Of a stretch of 64,000 bases of DNA, positions 10,964 to 23,547 are shown in pieces (position 1 is the first letter of the stretch; each line of letters starts with the position of its first letter). The translations under genes were made by a program, and so were the position numbers. A model generated the notes under the pieces. That model was given only the letters and a program-made list of their open reading frames with translations. It was not told where the DNA came from and did no database searches. Source of the stretch: Podospora comata (lineage: Eukaryota > Ascomycota > Sordariomycetes > Sordariales > Podosporaceae); the NCBI GenBank assembly GCA_017354895.1, contig CP071493.1:2914001-2978000 (forward strand), read 5' to 3'.

Positions 10964-13261
10964 TTAACCGAGGAAGCCCTTGGTGAAGGTGGAGATGACG
11001 TCCTTCAGTCTAGCCTCAAGGTCCTTGCTGATGGCACCCTCCTTCTCGATGGTGGCAAGGAGGTCAGCCTCGTTGGTCTTGAGGTGAGAGAGGAAGTCAG
11101 CCTCCCACTGGAGGATCTTGGCAACGGGGACCTGGTCGAGGAAACCGTTGACACCGGCGAAGATAAGGGGAACCATCTCGTTGACGGCCATGGGGGAGTA
11201 CTGCTTCTGCTTGAGGAGCTCGGTCAACTGTAGGATAGTGTTAGTCAGCTGTATTCTATTCTCAAAAATTGAGTAAACCTACGCGTTCACCACGGTTGAG
11301 GGTCTGCTTGGTGGCGGCATCAAGATCGGAACCGAATTGGGCGAAGGCAGCGACCTCACGGTACTGGGCCAAGAAGAGCTTGAGCGAACCAGCGACTTGC
11401 TTCATGGCCTTGAGTTGGGCAGCGGAACCGACACGAGAGACGGAAAGACCGACGTTGATGGCGGGACGGATACCCTTGTAGAAAAGCTCAGCCTCCAAGA
11501 AGATCTGACCGTCAGTGATGGAAATGACGTTGGTAGGAATGTAGGCAGACACATCACCACCCTGGGTCTCAATGACGGGAAGGGCAGTCATGGAACCACC
11601 ACCGTGCTTGTCGTTCATCTTGGCAGCACGCTCGAGGAGACGAGAGTGGAGGTAGAAAACGTCACCGGGGTAGGCCTCACGTCCGGGGGGACGACGGAGA
11701 AGAAGGGACATCTGACGGTAAGCAACGGCCTGCTTGGACAGATCGTCGAAGATGACGAGAGAGTGCTTGCCGTTGTCACGGAACCACTCGCCGATGGAAG
11801 CGCCGGTGAAGGGTGCCAAATATTGAAGCGGCTGGATTTTTCTGTCAGTAAAGAAGCCTCAAGAGCGAGAGAGGACGTGGGAGAAAGGGGGGAAAGGGGT
11901 TGAGGGTTGGGGTTGTTGATGAGGATTAGGGTTGGGTTTTTGAGGGAGACATACAGCAGCCTCGGAGGCAGTGGCGGCGACGACGATGGAGTACTTCATG
12001 GCGTCGTTCTCCTCGAGGGTCTTGACGAGCTGGGCGACAGTGGAGCGCTTCTGGCCGACGGCGACATAGATGCAGTAAAGCTTCTTGGTCTCGTCGTTGC
12101 CGCTGTTCCACCGCTTCTGGTTGAGCATGGCATCGAGAGCGACGGCAGTCTTGCCGGTCTGACGATCACCAATGATCAACTCACGCTGACCACGACCAAT
12201 GGGAACCATGGCGTCGATGGACTTGAGACCAGTCTGCACGGGCTGGTTGACGGACTTGCGGGGAAGAATGCCGGGGGCCTTGAGCTGGGCACGACGCTTC
12301 TCCTTGGTGTTGATGGGGCCCTTGCCATCGATGGGGTTGCCGAGAGCATCGACGACACGGCCGAGAAGCTCGGGGCCGACGGGAACGTCGACAATTTCGC
12401 CGGTACGCTTGACGGTCTCGCCCTCCTTGACAAGACGATCAGAACCGAAAAGCACGACACCGACCTGGCCGGCCTCCAAGTTCATGCACATGCCCTTGAC
12501 GCCAGAGGCGAACCTAGCAGGGGTGTTAGTTCGATATCCGGGATATCAAAAAGCACGGATCAAGGTTTTTCTCAACATACTCGACAAGCTCCTCAGCCTG
12601 GACATTGGCCATGCCGTGCACACGAGCGATACCATCACTATTCAGGGACTCGGGTCAGTGTCTATGTTCGCTATTACGGTTTGAGCGGTGAACGCGGGGG
12701 GTCCAAGATGAGGCCGTAGCAACACAAGCTTCGCTGTTTGCTCCCGTCCTCGTCCCAGCCATGCCACCGCCAAGCCCCTCATGTATTTCTGGAAAAAACG
12801 TACCCGACGGAGAGGACACGACCGGTCTCGGCGAGGTTGGACTCCTCCTGGACACCACGGATTCTCTGCTCGAGGATGGAAGAGACCTCAGTCGGGGAGG
12901 CCTTGGCCTCGGCGAAGGTGCGGGCCTGGATGGCAGCGGGTGCGGCATTTCGCTGTGGACGGACCAGTTAGCCAACCGAAGACCGAGAGGGGCGCAAAAA
13001 CAGTGAGCATAATTGTGCGAGGTGCCCATTGCCCATCGCGCACCGGTCCCAATGCCCCGGCGGCATAACAAAAAAGCTTCATGAAGCTCGCCGACAGCCG
13101 GCCGGGGACATTGAGATTGATTCGGGGCGTCGAGGGATGGAATTGGGATCGGATCGGCCGGGCGGAGAGAGGTGATGTGTGCTACTAACCACAGCGAGTC
13201 TGCTGGTGGCAGAGAGAGCGCCCACGGCGCGCGTGCTCTGTCTGAGGGCGTTCCGGAACAT
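10964..13261 (-). CDS. ATP1: Mitochondrial F1F0-ATP synthase subunit alpha
   Basis: This is the nucleotide-binding alpha subunit of the F1 head in the mitochondrial matrix. Six exons (13190-13261, 12804-12952, 12581-12637, 11955-12513, 11283-11831, 10964-11227) give 549 aa, the usual fungal length. The N-terminus [20 protein letters not shown] is an Arg/Ser-rich mitochondrial presequence. Exon 2 carries [17 protein letters not shown]. The Walker A motif GDRQTGKT is at about 208-215. Exon 5 has [16 protein letters not shown] (Walker B region) and the alpha signature [14 protein letters not shown] with the conserved Arg. The last exon ends [12 protein letters not shown]. All five introns keep frame. 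The adjoining minus-strand gene NAXD lies 1 kb downstream; no operon is implied. Confidence 0.97.
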
Positions 13262-14026
13262 CCTGACGAGGTATATGGGGCCTCTTCAAAATAGGGAAAA
13301 CAATTGCAAGCGGGTTGCAATTGCGTGGAGGGGAGATTTAGACGGAGAGGTTGATGGAAGATTGGAGAGCCGGCGTGAGGAAAATTGTCGAGAAGGGCTG
13401 GTTGGCCTTGGTTCCCAGCACAGAGTGGGTCAGAAGCTCCGGGGCAACCAATCAACAGACGGAGAGAATTTTGCTCAATCAAGGCTCCCGAGTTCCCCAC
13501 CTGGCATCTTCAAAAACCTGAGCTGGATCGAGCTGCCCGACACAGCTCTCGCAAACTACAAAAGACATGGTGGTGTAGACGAACGAAACCATGGGGTCCT
13601 TCCCTGTCAATTCATGGCATTTTCTTCTCGTCGAGGCCAACCTACTGTCACGCCCAAACCTCGGGGGTTCTTCCCCCCATATATCCCTCTCCTCTTACCA
13701 ACGGTTGTTCAGCACCTGGTTTCCCGGGTAATCCCGGAGAATTGCAAGAAGAAGCTCTGACCAATTCCGATCCAAGCTGCCATCGACATCACACATACAC
13801 ACACACACGGGTGTCTTCAGCCAACCACATCGACTTGGCAACACCAGAAGCTCTTGATTTCATATTGACAGGTTTACAGAAATTCTCAATCTATCAACAA
13901 AAAGCACCAGTACCCTAGGAAAACATGCTCCAGGCATTCTAGTCATTCTTCAGTATCTTCCGGCTTCAACCCCTCATGAGCCCCTCATGTCGCAATACTC
14001 GGTCTTGGCGTCCTGTCCTCAACCAG
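13262..14026. other. ATP1 promoter region
   Basis: Non-coding stretch between the ATP1 start and the end of the next minus-strand gene. A short CA repeat lies near 13792-13808. No other feature was seen. Confidence 0.55.
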
Positions 14027-15524
14027 TCACTTAATGCTAAGCTGCTCAAAGTCACGGGAAAACATGTCAAACTCCCACTCGATAATGCCATCGTCTTGAT
14101 ACGTTGGCATCAATGTCCCCGATATTTCCCGGACAGCCAGGTCGATATCCAGCGGCTCGCCGAACGCACTGACGAGAAATGTTAGCATCGGCACTCAGTT
14201 ATATCACAGGGTCGGAAGCCTTACACCAATCGTCGGATAAAAGGGGCCGCCGACAGATCAGCTACCCTTTGCATGCAGTCTGCTACATTCTCAAAGGGTT
14301 CGCAATCCACGTCCGAGGAGGCCTTCATGTCCCGAACCCATATCGCAAAAACGGCCAAGACATCTTCCTCTTCCTCTTGGAGTAGGAACTTCTTGTCATC
14401 CTCCGAGTTCAGCTTGGGGTGGAAAATCGCCTCAAAAGTTTGTTTGGCCATTTGCGCAGCTTCCGGGTCTCTGACCCTTGGTTGTTCGGCTGCATCTGGT
14501 TCGAGGTGAAAAGCCCGGTATGCGACCAAGAACACCGATAGTTGCTCGAGGATCTCATCCTCGGAGAACCACTCAATGGCAAGGGCAAATGAAGGGTTGG
14601 CAGAATGTTCGGTTGATATGGCCTGGCAGGAGCTGTGTGACCCAAGCTGTAGTTCAGCTTGGGTATTTGTTTCTGTTTCTTTTCGTCAGCATCAGCTCTG
14701 TTGTTGCTTCCCACTCATTGTCTCGTTCACTTACTGGTTTCGGCAATCGGAGTGTTGCCTGGGTCGATGGCAACACGAGTAGAGTCAACCAGATCAATGG
14801 TGAGCTGCTGGATATGCTGGAGTGACTGTCCAGTTGCCGGCTCCTGGTATTGCGCCTCAGAGTACCCCTCGTCTTCGACATCGACACCCATACTGCGCCT
14901 TGCCTTCTTGGGACGGGGAGCGCATGGAGAACCGGGAGCGCGCTTCGAGCCTGTACGGATTGGAGTGTCAGGTGTCAACGGAGGGACTTGGCCAAAAAGT
15001 AAGGCCTGCATCGACAATGTCACAGTTGGCGTGTGAGATGAAGTTGTCGCTCGGGGTGTCTCCAGAGAGTCTTCGCTCGAACGGTGGGTTTTTTCTTGAT
15101 CATGGGAATCATTGGCATCAGACGCCTGGCTAGGGGTGCTCGGGGCGTCTGTGTTGCTTTCGCTCCCAAGAGTGAGAGAAGGTGGTCTGGACGGCAACAA
15201 CTGCGAAAACAAACAACCTATGCCGGTCATCGTCTGGTTGTCTGGTCCTTCCTCCAGCTCCGGAGGCGGCGTTGCAGGGGCAGAAAGCGGAACAGGAGCT
15301 GCTGAAAGCCGGCCAAATAGCCACGAGCCGCGTCTAGCTGGCTCCTCGGGCACATTCATCTCAAGACTGGTATGGCCTTCTGTGCTTGAGGTTGTCTTCG
15401 ACGTGTTGGTTGAGGTCCGTTCGGGGCAGACCAGTAGGTCTGGTTTATCAACCTGCCAGTTTGTCAGAACGAAGTGTAGTGCTTGCCAATGACTACTACC
15501 AACCATTTGATTGCTGCTGGACAT
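14027..15524 (-). CDS. Uncharacterised protein with disordered N-terminus and NLS-like patch
   Basis: I do not recognise this protein. Three exons (14735-15524, 14225-14672, 14027-14168) give 459 aa. Intron 1 has GTAAGT, a GCTGAC branch site and an AACAG acceptor; intron 2 uses GTAAGG. The first 60% is Ser/Thr/Pro-rich and contains a basic cluster, APRPKKARRSMG, that could be a nuclear localisation signal. The rest is predicted helical and acidic (EWFSEDEILEQLSVFLVAY, QEEEEDVLAVFAIWVRDM, SAAPFIRRLVAFGEPLDIDL), ending WEFDMFSRDFEQLSIK. An alternative 51-nt in-frame intron near 15454-15504 is possible because a GTTGGT donor is followed by a TTCTGAC branch-like site and a GCAG acceptor. A nuclear role is inference from the basic patch only. 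Confidence 0.72.
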
Positions 15525-17109
15525 TGCGCTGGCGGTCCTTGGCACTTGATGGCGCGGTGGGCGATGTCAGCGATGACTTCGGGGCGGGCCCCAGTGATGT
15601 GATCAGAGCACTGATGAAAAGGGGACCACGGCTGAAATGTTTTCTTTGGAGTTGCTTGACTAAGAGAAAGACAAACTTGTCTTGAATTGCGAATATTCAA
15701 GATCTACCTTTCACCTTTTGTGGTGAGTCTTTGTGGGCCCTCTTATATCAAAGTCCTCCGGCGGTTCCCTCCCAGACCAGAAGCCCAGAAGTCCAAAGTT
15801 GTGGGGTGCATCACAGCCAACCTCGCCGGCCTACCCACACTTGACACAAAGATTATTTTTCTTCTTTAGACTCCAAGATGGTGTCCAGCAGCCCAGTACG
15901 GATAACGGGCGGTAATTGGGACCGCCAGAGCACATGGCCTGGAACAAGGCATATGCAGCCTCTTCAGCCTCCATTTCTATTTTGCTATGGTCTTCTGCAT
16001 CCCACAATCTTGGCTTTACACCACCTCAGATCAATCTGCAGAATGAGGTTTATTGCAACTCGCAATATTTCTTCAGCCCAGGCACGCTGCAGCGTGGGAT
16101 CTGCCGCGAGGCTGTAGGTCGCGTCAATTGGTCGCCTGTGGCGGCTGGCGCTTACCGCACAACTCCTGATTGGGGTAGTGGTCCCAACAGGCTGGACACG
16201 AACGAAGCTTCGCCGCAAAAGCAAGCCATGTGTGTTTGAGGACGTCGAGTCCCACTTGCTGAAGGGATTGGACTGGTCGGTCAAAGATGGCGGGAGCCTT
16301 CCCCGGACGGTTGGACTGTCGGGATAGGGGGGGCATATCTGCTGGCCCGGCCCAAGGCTTTGGTCGCTATGGGAAGTTGATATCCAATGGACTGAGAAGA
16401 ATCAGGGGTGTGAAGTCAGCATAGGAGAATGCCCTCGACGCAAGTGCAACCTGCCTGCAATTGTTTTCCCTATTTGTGTGCCATTGGCAAAAGCCCTAGA
16501 ATGATCTATTGCGTGGTCGGCTGTGCTGCGGCCATGAGGGGGCTCTGACATGCGAGTCAACTCGGGAAAAGCGGGATGGGGTTCGACCCGGAATGAAGTC
16601 TCCTGTTCGGCTTCGCGGGAGGCTCCCTCCCGGCATTGGGGATGGACAGATTGTGGGTGGCCGGTGGATGGGGTCAGGCCGTTCATGTGGGGAGGATGAA
16701 CGTAACGTTGACTTGGCCGGTATGGAATGTCTCTTGGGGGCTGCTGGTCAGCATGATGCCCGATAGTAGTGCCAGGTGATGTTTGCCGGATGTTCAGGTT
16801 TCAAGGCAGATGAAATGTTAGTCGATGGTATCTGACCTAGTGTGGTCCTATGCGAGTATTGGCAACTAACCTGGTGATCCGAAGCATGATAATATTAGCC
16901 CCCCAATCACACCACAAGTGCACAGATGGACGTGAAGTTCCTTGAAGATCCGTTCCCATAACAGCAACAGTCTAGTTCCGTGGAGGTACTATCAAAGCAT
17001 GATGGTGAATTTTGTATAAAATCAAACTGCCCAACTCGTACATCCTCTAGCTGAAACACCCCCAATCTAATAATACAACCAAGAATAGAAAACTTTATAA
17101 TACAGTAAA
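15525..17109. other. Intergenic, no supported gene
   Basis: About 1.6 kb between two minus-strand genes. It holds the promoter of the 459-aa gene and the 3' side of the 522-aa gene, the latter AT-rich near 16990-17110. No coding or repeat signal was found. Confidence 0.55.
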
Positions 17110-18788
17110 TCACATCATAGTCCTAACCCTCATCGGACTAACAACCCTCACCGCAGGATCAAAGCAAGCCTGCTTCAACAATTGGTATTCCTGCCCCTGA
17201 ATATTCCATGGCAAGCCCAACGGTTGATCCATCACCGCCATCCGTGATCCAATCTCCTGCCCCTTCCCCTCACCAAATTGCCCCTCCGCCTCACTCCCAA
17301 CACTAGGACTATTCTCCTTACTACTACTGACCTTCTTCCCCCCATGGTGACAATCCGTCAACCTCGAACCCCCATACCTTCTCTTGACATCCTGATACTT
17401 TTCCATAGGAAAAACCTCTCCTTCCACCTCGGTAATCAGCGGTACAGAGAAATCTACTTGCCCCCAAAAATGTCAGCTCTTTTCACCTCAAGGCACAGAA
17501 AAAAACTTACCACCACCCAAATAACTCTCGACCTTGTACCCCGCCACCCCAGCCGCCATCCTCCTCCCGTTTTTCCCTCCCCCTCTCTTTATCACAAAAC
17601 TCGCCCCCTTTTCGCTTTTGTCATCACCCCCATCCCAATCAACAAAAAGTTTTGGCCTCCCCCCAAAAAATTCCACCTCCCACTCCGCCCCAGGATCATA
17701 TCTTGTCACGAGCCTCATGAAATCAGCGTCTGTGACTTTATCTCTCAGCTCCCCCTCCTGGGCGTGATCGCGGAGGTAGTTGACAAAGAGGTGGCACAGG
17801 TGATGCGTCACCATTGCTGCAATATGGAAAGCTAATCTTCTGAAGCGGGCTGTTTGGGCTTCGGAGGCGTCAAACTGTTTGTGGCGCCGGGATATGTCTG
17901 ACTTGAGGCGAGAGTGGTAGAGTTTGGTGACGAGGTGGGTGTTGAGGTGGAGGATGGCGGCGCTTTTGGGGTTGAATCTCGAGGAGAAGGAAGGGGGGAG
18001 GTGGAAGAGAGAAGTGGTGGAGGGGCAGGCGAGGAAGCCGTTGCGTTTTGGGTCGAGTTTGATCAGGGGGAGGTTGTGGCGGACGGTGTAGAGGAAGTCG
18101 TCTACCGCGGAGGGGGTGTTGATTTTTTTGGGGAGGGGGGGTTCATGGTTGGAGATGGGGCGTTCGCGCCAGACAAGGAGGGATTTCTGGGCGAGGTTGG
18201 AGAGGGCTGGATAAAGGTTAGTGATAGGGAATAAGGGGGAGGAGGGAGGGTGGACTGACCTTGGCGTCCTCGGGGGCTTTCGAGCATTCGGATGCCGAGG
18301 TCGACGACGGAGGAGACTATCCAGGCTCGGCCGCCGGAGGGTTCGAGGGGGATGGTGGTGCCGTTGTCGAGGAGCTCTGAGATGCACACGCCGTAGAGGC
18401 CGCCGGTTTCTCTTGGAAGGAGTTGAGGGCGGAGTTTACCTTGCTCTATGGGCTGGGGAGAGGATGTCCATGTTGTTGATGGGATGGAGGTGGAAAAGGC
18501 GCGGCCGATCTCCTTGCTGTCTAGCTCTACCGCGTGGGTAGGGTAGGCTGGGTAAGCTGGAAGAGATTGGTGATGCTTGTGTTGCGGTACCGGGCGTCGT
18601 TGAGGAGGCTGCTCAAAAGAGACAACACTCGGCTTGCCGATGATGCTATGCCCAGCCGAACGTTTACCTGTAGCTGGCTGGGCAAACGAAACGCTGGGTC
18701 CGGCAGTGGTACTGCGCTTTACCAGGCGTGAAGGAGGCTGCTCAAACGTTACGCTGGCACTCGCACTGGCACTGCGCAAGGGTGCCAT
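17110..18788 (-). CDS. Uncharacterised protein with three SF(E/A)QP motifs
   Basis: I do not recognise this gene. Three exons (18260-18788, 17511-18206, 17110-17453) give 522 aa. The splice junctions GTCAGT/CCAG and GTAAGT/CTAG keep frame. The ATG at 18788 gives MAPLRSASASASVTFEQPPS; the frame is open further upstream but without an ATG. The first 65 residues carry three related motifs, SVTFEQPP, SVSFAQPA and VVSFEQPP, in a disordered basic setting. The middle (about 130-400) looks folded: TGGLYGVCISELLDNG, IPLEPSGGRAWIVSSVVDLG, SNLAQKSLLVWRERPISN, and a helical FHIAAMVTHHLCHLFVNYLR. The C-terminus holds acidic/Gly-rich loops and ends VSPMRVRTMM. No membrane segment or signal peptide was seen. 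The length and open frame make it very likely real; its role is unknown. Confidence 0.8.
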
Positions 18789-20054
18789 CGCCACCGGTGA
18801 TTCAAGGGGTGAACTGAAAAGGGGGTAAGCTAGGGACAGCTTTTGTGACAAAGCTCCTGATTCAGTGCTCGGTGAATGTAAACAAACTGCATAAAAAATT
18901 GAAACAAGCAAAAACAATGCAAGAGTTTCTTTGTCAAAGCTTTACGGTCCTCAGAAAAATGTTTTAGACACAATCCATGCTTGTCGGCTTCATCCTTGTT
19001 TGACGAGACCAAAACCGAGGCATGGGATGCCCATGCCCGCGTTGGGGGGACGATGTGTTGATATAGGCTTGGATCTACTGACCACCTACACAGCCATATT
19101 TGGCAGCTCTAGATGTCCGCAGTTAACCTACAATAATGTGAATCATATGTGGAACAGGCCAATTCTGGAGAGCCGGGCCTGCCTGTCCCGGCTGGCCTGA
19201 TGACCAAGTCATCATCAAGTCAGTGGAGAACTGTCTGTTTCTGGGTCCGAGAGAGGTCGTTGTTCATGATAAGGAAAGAGCTCGATCTATAGATCGCTAG
19301 CGACATGAATATTTTCCGTGGGGGACCATGAGGGCCAACTGAGTTGGTGTGAATGATACCGACCAGGCGGCCAGCCTGGATCAATAACCCGGATGCAGCG
19401 TGCGTAACCGCGGGAATGATAGAAGAAAATGTGACCAGAACAAGGTCTGTAGATGAGCGACTCATGATCCGGGAGAACAGTTGCATTTGTGTGATGCGGT
19501 CTCGGCCAGTTGTGTGGGTGGCCCAGCAGCATAAGCTGGTGTTTCGGGTCAACGGGTCGATACTCGGCCATGGGTTTCCATGGCCAGAGACAATAGCCCT
19601 TGCTTGCCGTGCCACTCATCTCTGAATTGAAAGATCCAAGAGAGCCGTTGGAGGTTTGAAGATGATCTGAGCCAAGAATCCAAGAATCCAAGATGTGTGA
19701 AGTTGAAACAGATACGTAATAGTGGGAAGGGTTAGGGTTAAACGAGGTAGTTGGCATCCGTGCAGCTGCTCCCGCTGTCGCAGTTGCCGATCTGCCACAC
19801 CGTTCAGAGTGCCACTGGCATGCGCGTTCCAGCTTCATCTCTCAAAGGACATTTTCCCAATTCGCGCCTGAATAAGCAGCCAATCACAGCATGGTGCCAT
19901 TGTCTGCTATACAAAGATTACACTGAATTCCTCGTGCCTGAGAGCACTGTAAGCATCGACTTTTTGTTGTGTGCCCTTTCGGGAACGCCTCGTGGCACCT
20001 TGTTGCAGTACCTAGGTACCTTGCTGGCCGTTGCTGTCGCTGTCGCTGGCCACA
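18789..20054. other. Divergent promoter region
   Basis: This interval separates the 522-aa gene (minus) from the dipeptidyl aminopeptidase gene (plus). It contains a double telomere-like site near 19729-19742 and a TACCTAGGTA palindrome at about 20009-20018, just before the DAPB start. No gene was found. Confidence 0.6.
19729..19742. promoter_or_regulatory. Telobox-like GGGTTAGGGTTA site
   Basis: Two adjacent telomere-type hexamers lie in a divergent promoter, about 310 nt before the DAPB start codon. In other ascomycetes such sites bind Tbf1/Teb1-type proteins; that binding here is inference. Confidence 0.35.
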
Positions 20055-22891
20055 ATGGCTCCCGCTCCCGGCATGGCACCCTACTCCGATGAGCCGACCG
20101 GTCCCTTCCACAGACCAGAACACAACGACGAGAGCACAGGCAGGATGTCGCACGAATCTGAGTCCTCGGTGTCTACCACGAGTATCGTCTTCGATCGGAT
20201 CGAGGAGCGCCTCGCTGCCAAGGAGGGCCACTTCGAGCTCGACGACCACGACCCCATGAAGGAGGCCGACGACGACGACAATGACCTCGAGACTGGTCGC
20301 TTCCTCGGTGGGAGATCCAGCACCCAAGAGGAAGATTTCCCAGCCAAAAACGATGGCATGAACCGGGGGATGCGCAGGACGCTGATCATCGTGGCCGGGC
20401 TCTTGATCTCGGCGTGGGTTGTCGGTCTCTTCTTTTACGTTTCCCACAAGTCCTATAAGCCCGCCTCCCAGATTGAACACGACCCTCAGGCGACTGTCGT
20501 GCAAGGGACTGGGAAGCAAGTGACGCTCGATCAGGTTATGGGCAGCTACTGGCGTGCTGAAAGTCACTCCATAAGCTGGATCGAAAGCCCGGACGGTGAA
20601 GATGGGCTATTGCTTCTGAAGGACGGCCCCGGAAAGGATTTTCTCGTTGTTGAGGATGTACGGACCCAGAACAGCGCTGGCGTGAATGCCGCTGTGGACG
20701 TTGCGAGCAGCAGAACGTTAATCAAGGAAAGGCACTTTGACTTTGGCGGCCAGACGCACACTCCTGGAAGGGTATGGCCAAGCAAGGACCTCAAGAAGGT
20801 GTTGATTGCAACAAATCTGGAGGCCAACTGGCGCCACTCGTTCTATGCCTCCTACTGGGTCTTTGATGTCGACATGCAAATAGCAGAGCCCCTTATTCCT
20901 GGCGAGCCAAACGTCCGCGTTCAGCTTGCCCAGTGGAGCCCTACCAGCGATGCTATTGCCTATGTCAGAGACAACAACTTGTTCCTGCGCAGCCTCAAGC
21001 ACGACAAGGTTGTCCAGATCACCAAGGATGGCGGTGCTGAGGTGTTCAACGGTGTTCCTGACTGGGTATACGAAGAGGAAGTCTTCTCGGGCAACAGCGC
21101 TACCTGGTGGTCCGAGGATGGCAACTACATCGCCTACTTGCGCACCAACGAGACGGGTGTCCCTGAGTATCCTGTTCAGTACTTCCTCTCCAGGCCCAGC
21201 GGCACGGAACCGGCACCCGGCGAAGAGTCGTACCCCGAGGTCAGGCAGATCAAGTATCCCAAGGCTGGTGCTCACAACCCCGTCGTCAACCTCAAGTTCT
21301 ACGACGTGGCCCGCGATGAGAGTTTCACAGTGGAAATCTCTGGCCGGTTCGCGGATGATGATCGCCTCATCACAGAGGTGGTTTGGGCTGGTGGCCAAGT
21401 TATCGTCAAGGAAACAAACAGAGTCAGCGACGTCCTCAGGGTCGTCCTTGTTGACGTCGCTGCGCGCACTGGCAAAGCAGTTCGCGAGCTGGACGTCAAG
21501 GCCATCGATGGTGGCTGGTTCGAGATTACGCACAAGACCAAATACATTCCAGCTGACCCCTCCAAGGGGCGTGAGCAGGACGGTTACATCGACATGGTGA
21601 TCCACGATGACAACGATCACCTCGCCTACTTCACGCCATTGAACAACTCGGAACCAATCATGTTGACTTCTGGACATTGGGAAGTTGTCGACGCCCCCTC
21701 CGCCGTTGATTTGGATAACAACATTGTCTATTTTGTCGCAACCAAGGAATCTTCTATCCAGCGCCATGTCTACCAGGTCGATCTGTCGGGCAACAACCTG
21801 AAAGCGGTGACCGACACGGGCAGTGAAGGCTATTACGACATTTCGTTTTCGGCCGGGACAGGGTATGCCCTTCTATCTTACAGAGGTCCCAACATTCCCT
21901 GGCAAAAGGTTATCAGCACTCCAGCAAACGCACACAGATACGAGCACATGGTGGAGGAGAACAAGGAACTGGCAAAGAGTGCCAGGGAATACGAGCTCCC
22001 TATCAAGATCTACGGCACCATCAAGGTTGACGGTGTTGAACTCAACTATGTTGAGCGTCGCCCACCACACTTTGACAAGAACAAGAAGTATCCAGTTCTG
22101 TTCCAGCAATACAGCGGCCCTGGGTCTCAGAGCGTTAACAAACGGTTTACTGTCGACTACCAATCCTATGTCGCCGCCGGCTTAGGTTATGTGTGCGTAA
22201 CTGTTGATGGCCGCGGAACTGGTTTCATTGGACGCAAGAACCGTGTGATCATCCGCGGGGACCTTGGAAAGTGGGAAGCCCATGATCAGATCGCTGCTGC
22301 CAAGATCTGGGCGTCGAAGAGCTATATTGACGAAGAAAGACTGGCCATTTGGGGCTGGAGTTTCGGTGGATTCAACACCCTCAAGACTCTCGAGCAGGAT
22401 GGTGGACGGACCTTTAGGTACGGCATGGCCGTTGCCCCAGTCACCGACTGGAGATTCTACGACAGCATCTACACCGAAAGATACATGCTTACGCCTCAGA
22501 CCAACGGGCATGGTTACGATACAAGCGCCATCAACAACGTCACGGCTCTGAAGCAGAACGTCCGTTTTCTCATGATGCACGGTGTTGCGGATGACAATGT
22601 GCACATGCAGAACTCCCTGACGCTACTCGACAAGCTAAATATGGTTGGCGTTGAGAATTATGATGTTCACGTCTTCCCAGACAGTGACCACGGGATTTAT
22701 TTCCATAACGCCAACCGGATTGTTTACGACAGTAAGTTCTCTTTTTCGACAGCGCATACTGCTCAACACTAACAACCGCCACAGAGTTGACCAACTGGCT
22801 CATCAATGCCTTCAACGGAGAATGGATCAAGGTTGCCAATGCAAAGCCTCAAAAGAAGAGGAGCATACAGCCTATTCTTCCAATTCTATAG
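20055..22891 (+). CDS. DAPB: Dipeptidyl aminopeptidase B (S9B serine peptidase)
   Basis: This is a type II membrane prolyl dipeptidyl peptidase of the vacuole or late secretory pathway, which removes X-Pro/X-Ala dipeptides. Two exons (20055-22731, 22785-22891) give 927 aa, typical for fungal DPAP B. An acidic cytosolic tail of about 108 residues precedes one transmembrane anchor (about 109-128, [20 protein letters not shown]). An eight-bladed beta-propeller follows, including the substrate-binding DWVYEEEVF Glu pair. The catalytic triad is Ser769 in GWSFGG, Asp846 in HGVADDNVH and His879 in DSDHGIYF. Spacing matches human DPP4. The short last exon ends with a basic tail ([14 protein letters not shown]). 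The frame is open upstream without an ATG, so the ATG at 20055 is the start. Confidence 0.96.
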
Positions 22892-23040
22892 GAATTTGAG
22901 ACGGGGTTCAGCAAACACGGCGTTACTGGGCATTGATCGGCGTTTTGGTACATGACTATTCTTTAACGTTACAATATGGGGCATCATGAATAGAAACAGA
23001 TTAACTCCTTCCTCTCCACCGCCAATCTCCTAGTTGGAAC

Positions 23041-23547
23041 TCAAGATGTCCGAATCAGTTGCGGATGGGTCTCGACGCTCTGATCGATCTTTTCGATAAC
23101 TGCAGCAGTTCCATACGCGCACACTTGGGCAAACCCGCCCATGTCACCGGCATCGAATCTGAGGGCGACGACGGCGTTGCCGCCTCTGCTTTGGGTCTCG
23201 GCTACGATGCGGGAGATGGCGTCGTTTCTGGCCGAGTAGAGCTGTTTCTGTGTCAGTTACCTGGTGTATTCAGATGTTGGTGAGGGAAAAAAATGCCGTA
23301 CCAGGTTGGTAAACCACTTGAGCTCACCACCCACAACGCTCTTCAGCACCATCGACATGCCTGCCGCCCAGTTCCGAGAACGGACAGTAATGCCGTAAAC
23401 TGCGCCTAGGACTTTGACGACACGGTAGCCGGGGACGTCGAACATGGTTGTTGTGATGACGCCGTTGGTTTCGGTGAAGCAGTGGAGGTCCTGGATGGAG
23501 GCAGGAATGTCTGCTTGTTGGTTTTGGGGTTTGGTGGAGGAGGACAT
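23041..23547 (-). CDS. YbjQ/UPF0145 family protein (DUF74)
   Basis: This small, probably soluble protein belongs to the YbjQ family, a pentamer-forming fold also found in bacteria; its function is not settled (heavy-metal binding has been proposed). Two exons (23302-23547, 23041-23241) give 148 aa. The conserved pattern is clear: TTTMFDVPGYRVVKVLGAVY, GITVRSRNW, the SVVGGELKWFTNLLYSARND turn across the splice junction, and the C-terminal GGNAVVALRFDAG followed by CAYGTAAVIEK. The donor is GTACGG and the acceptor AAACAG. The gene is convergent with DAPB, with about 150 nt between the stops, and diverges from the GH131 gene across 1.1 kb. Confidence 0.93.

Noticed and set aside
20718-21767. 349-codon minus-strand frame inside DAPB
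   Set aside because: Antisense shadow of the propeller-coding region.
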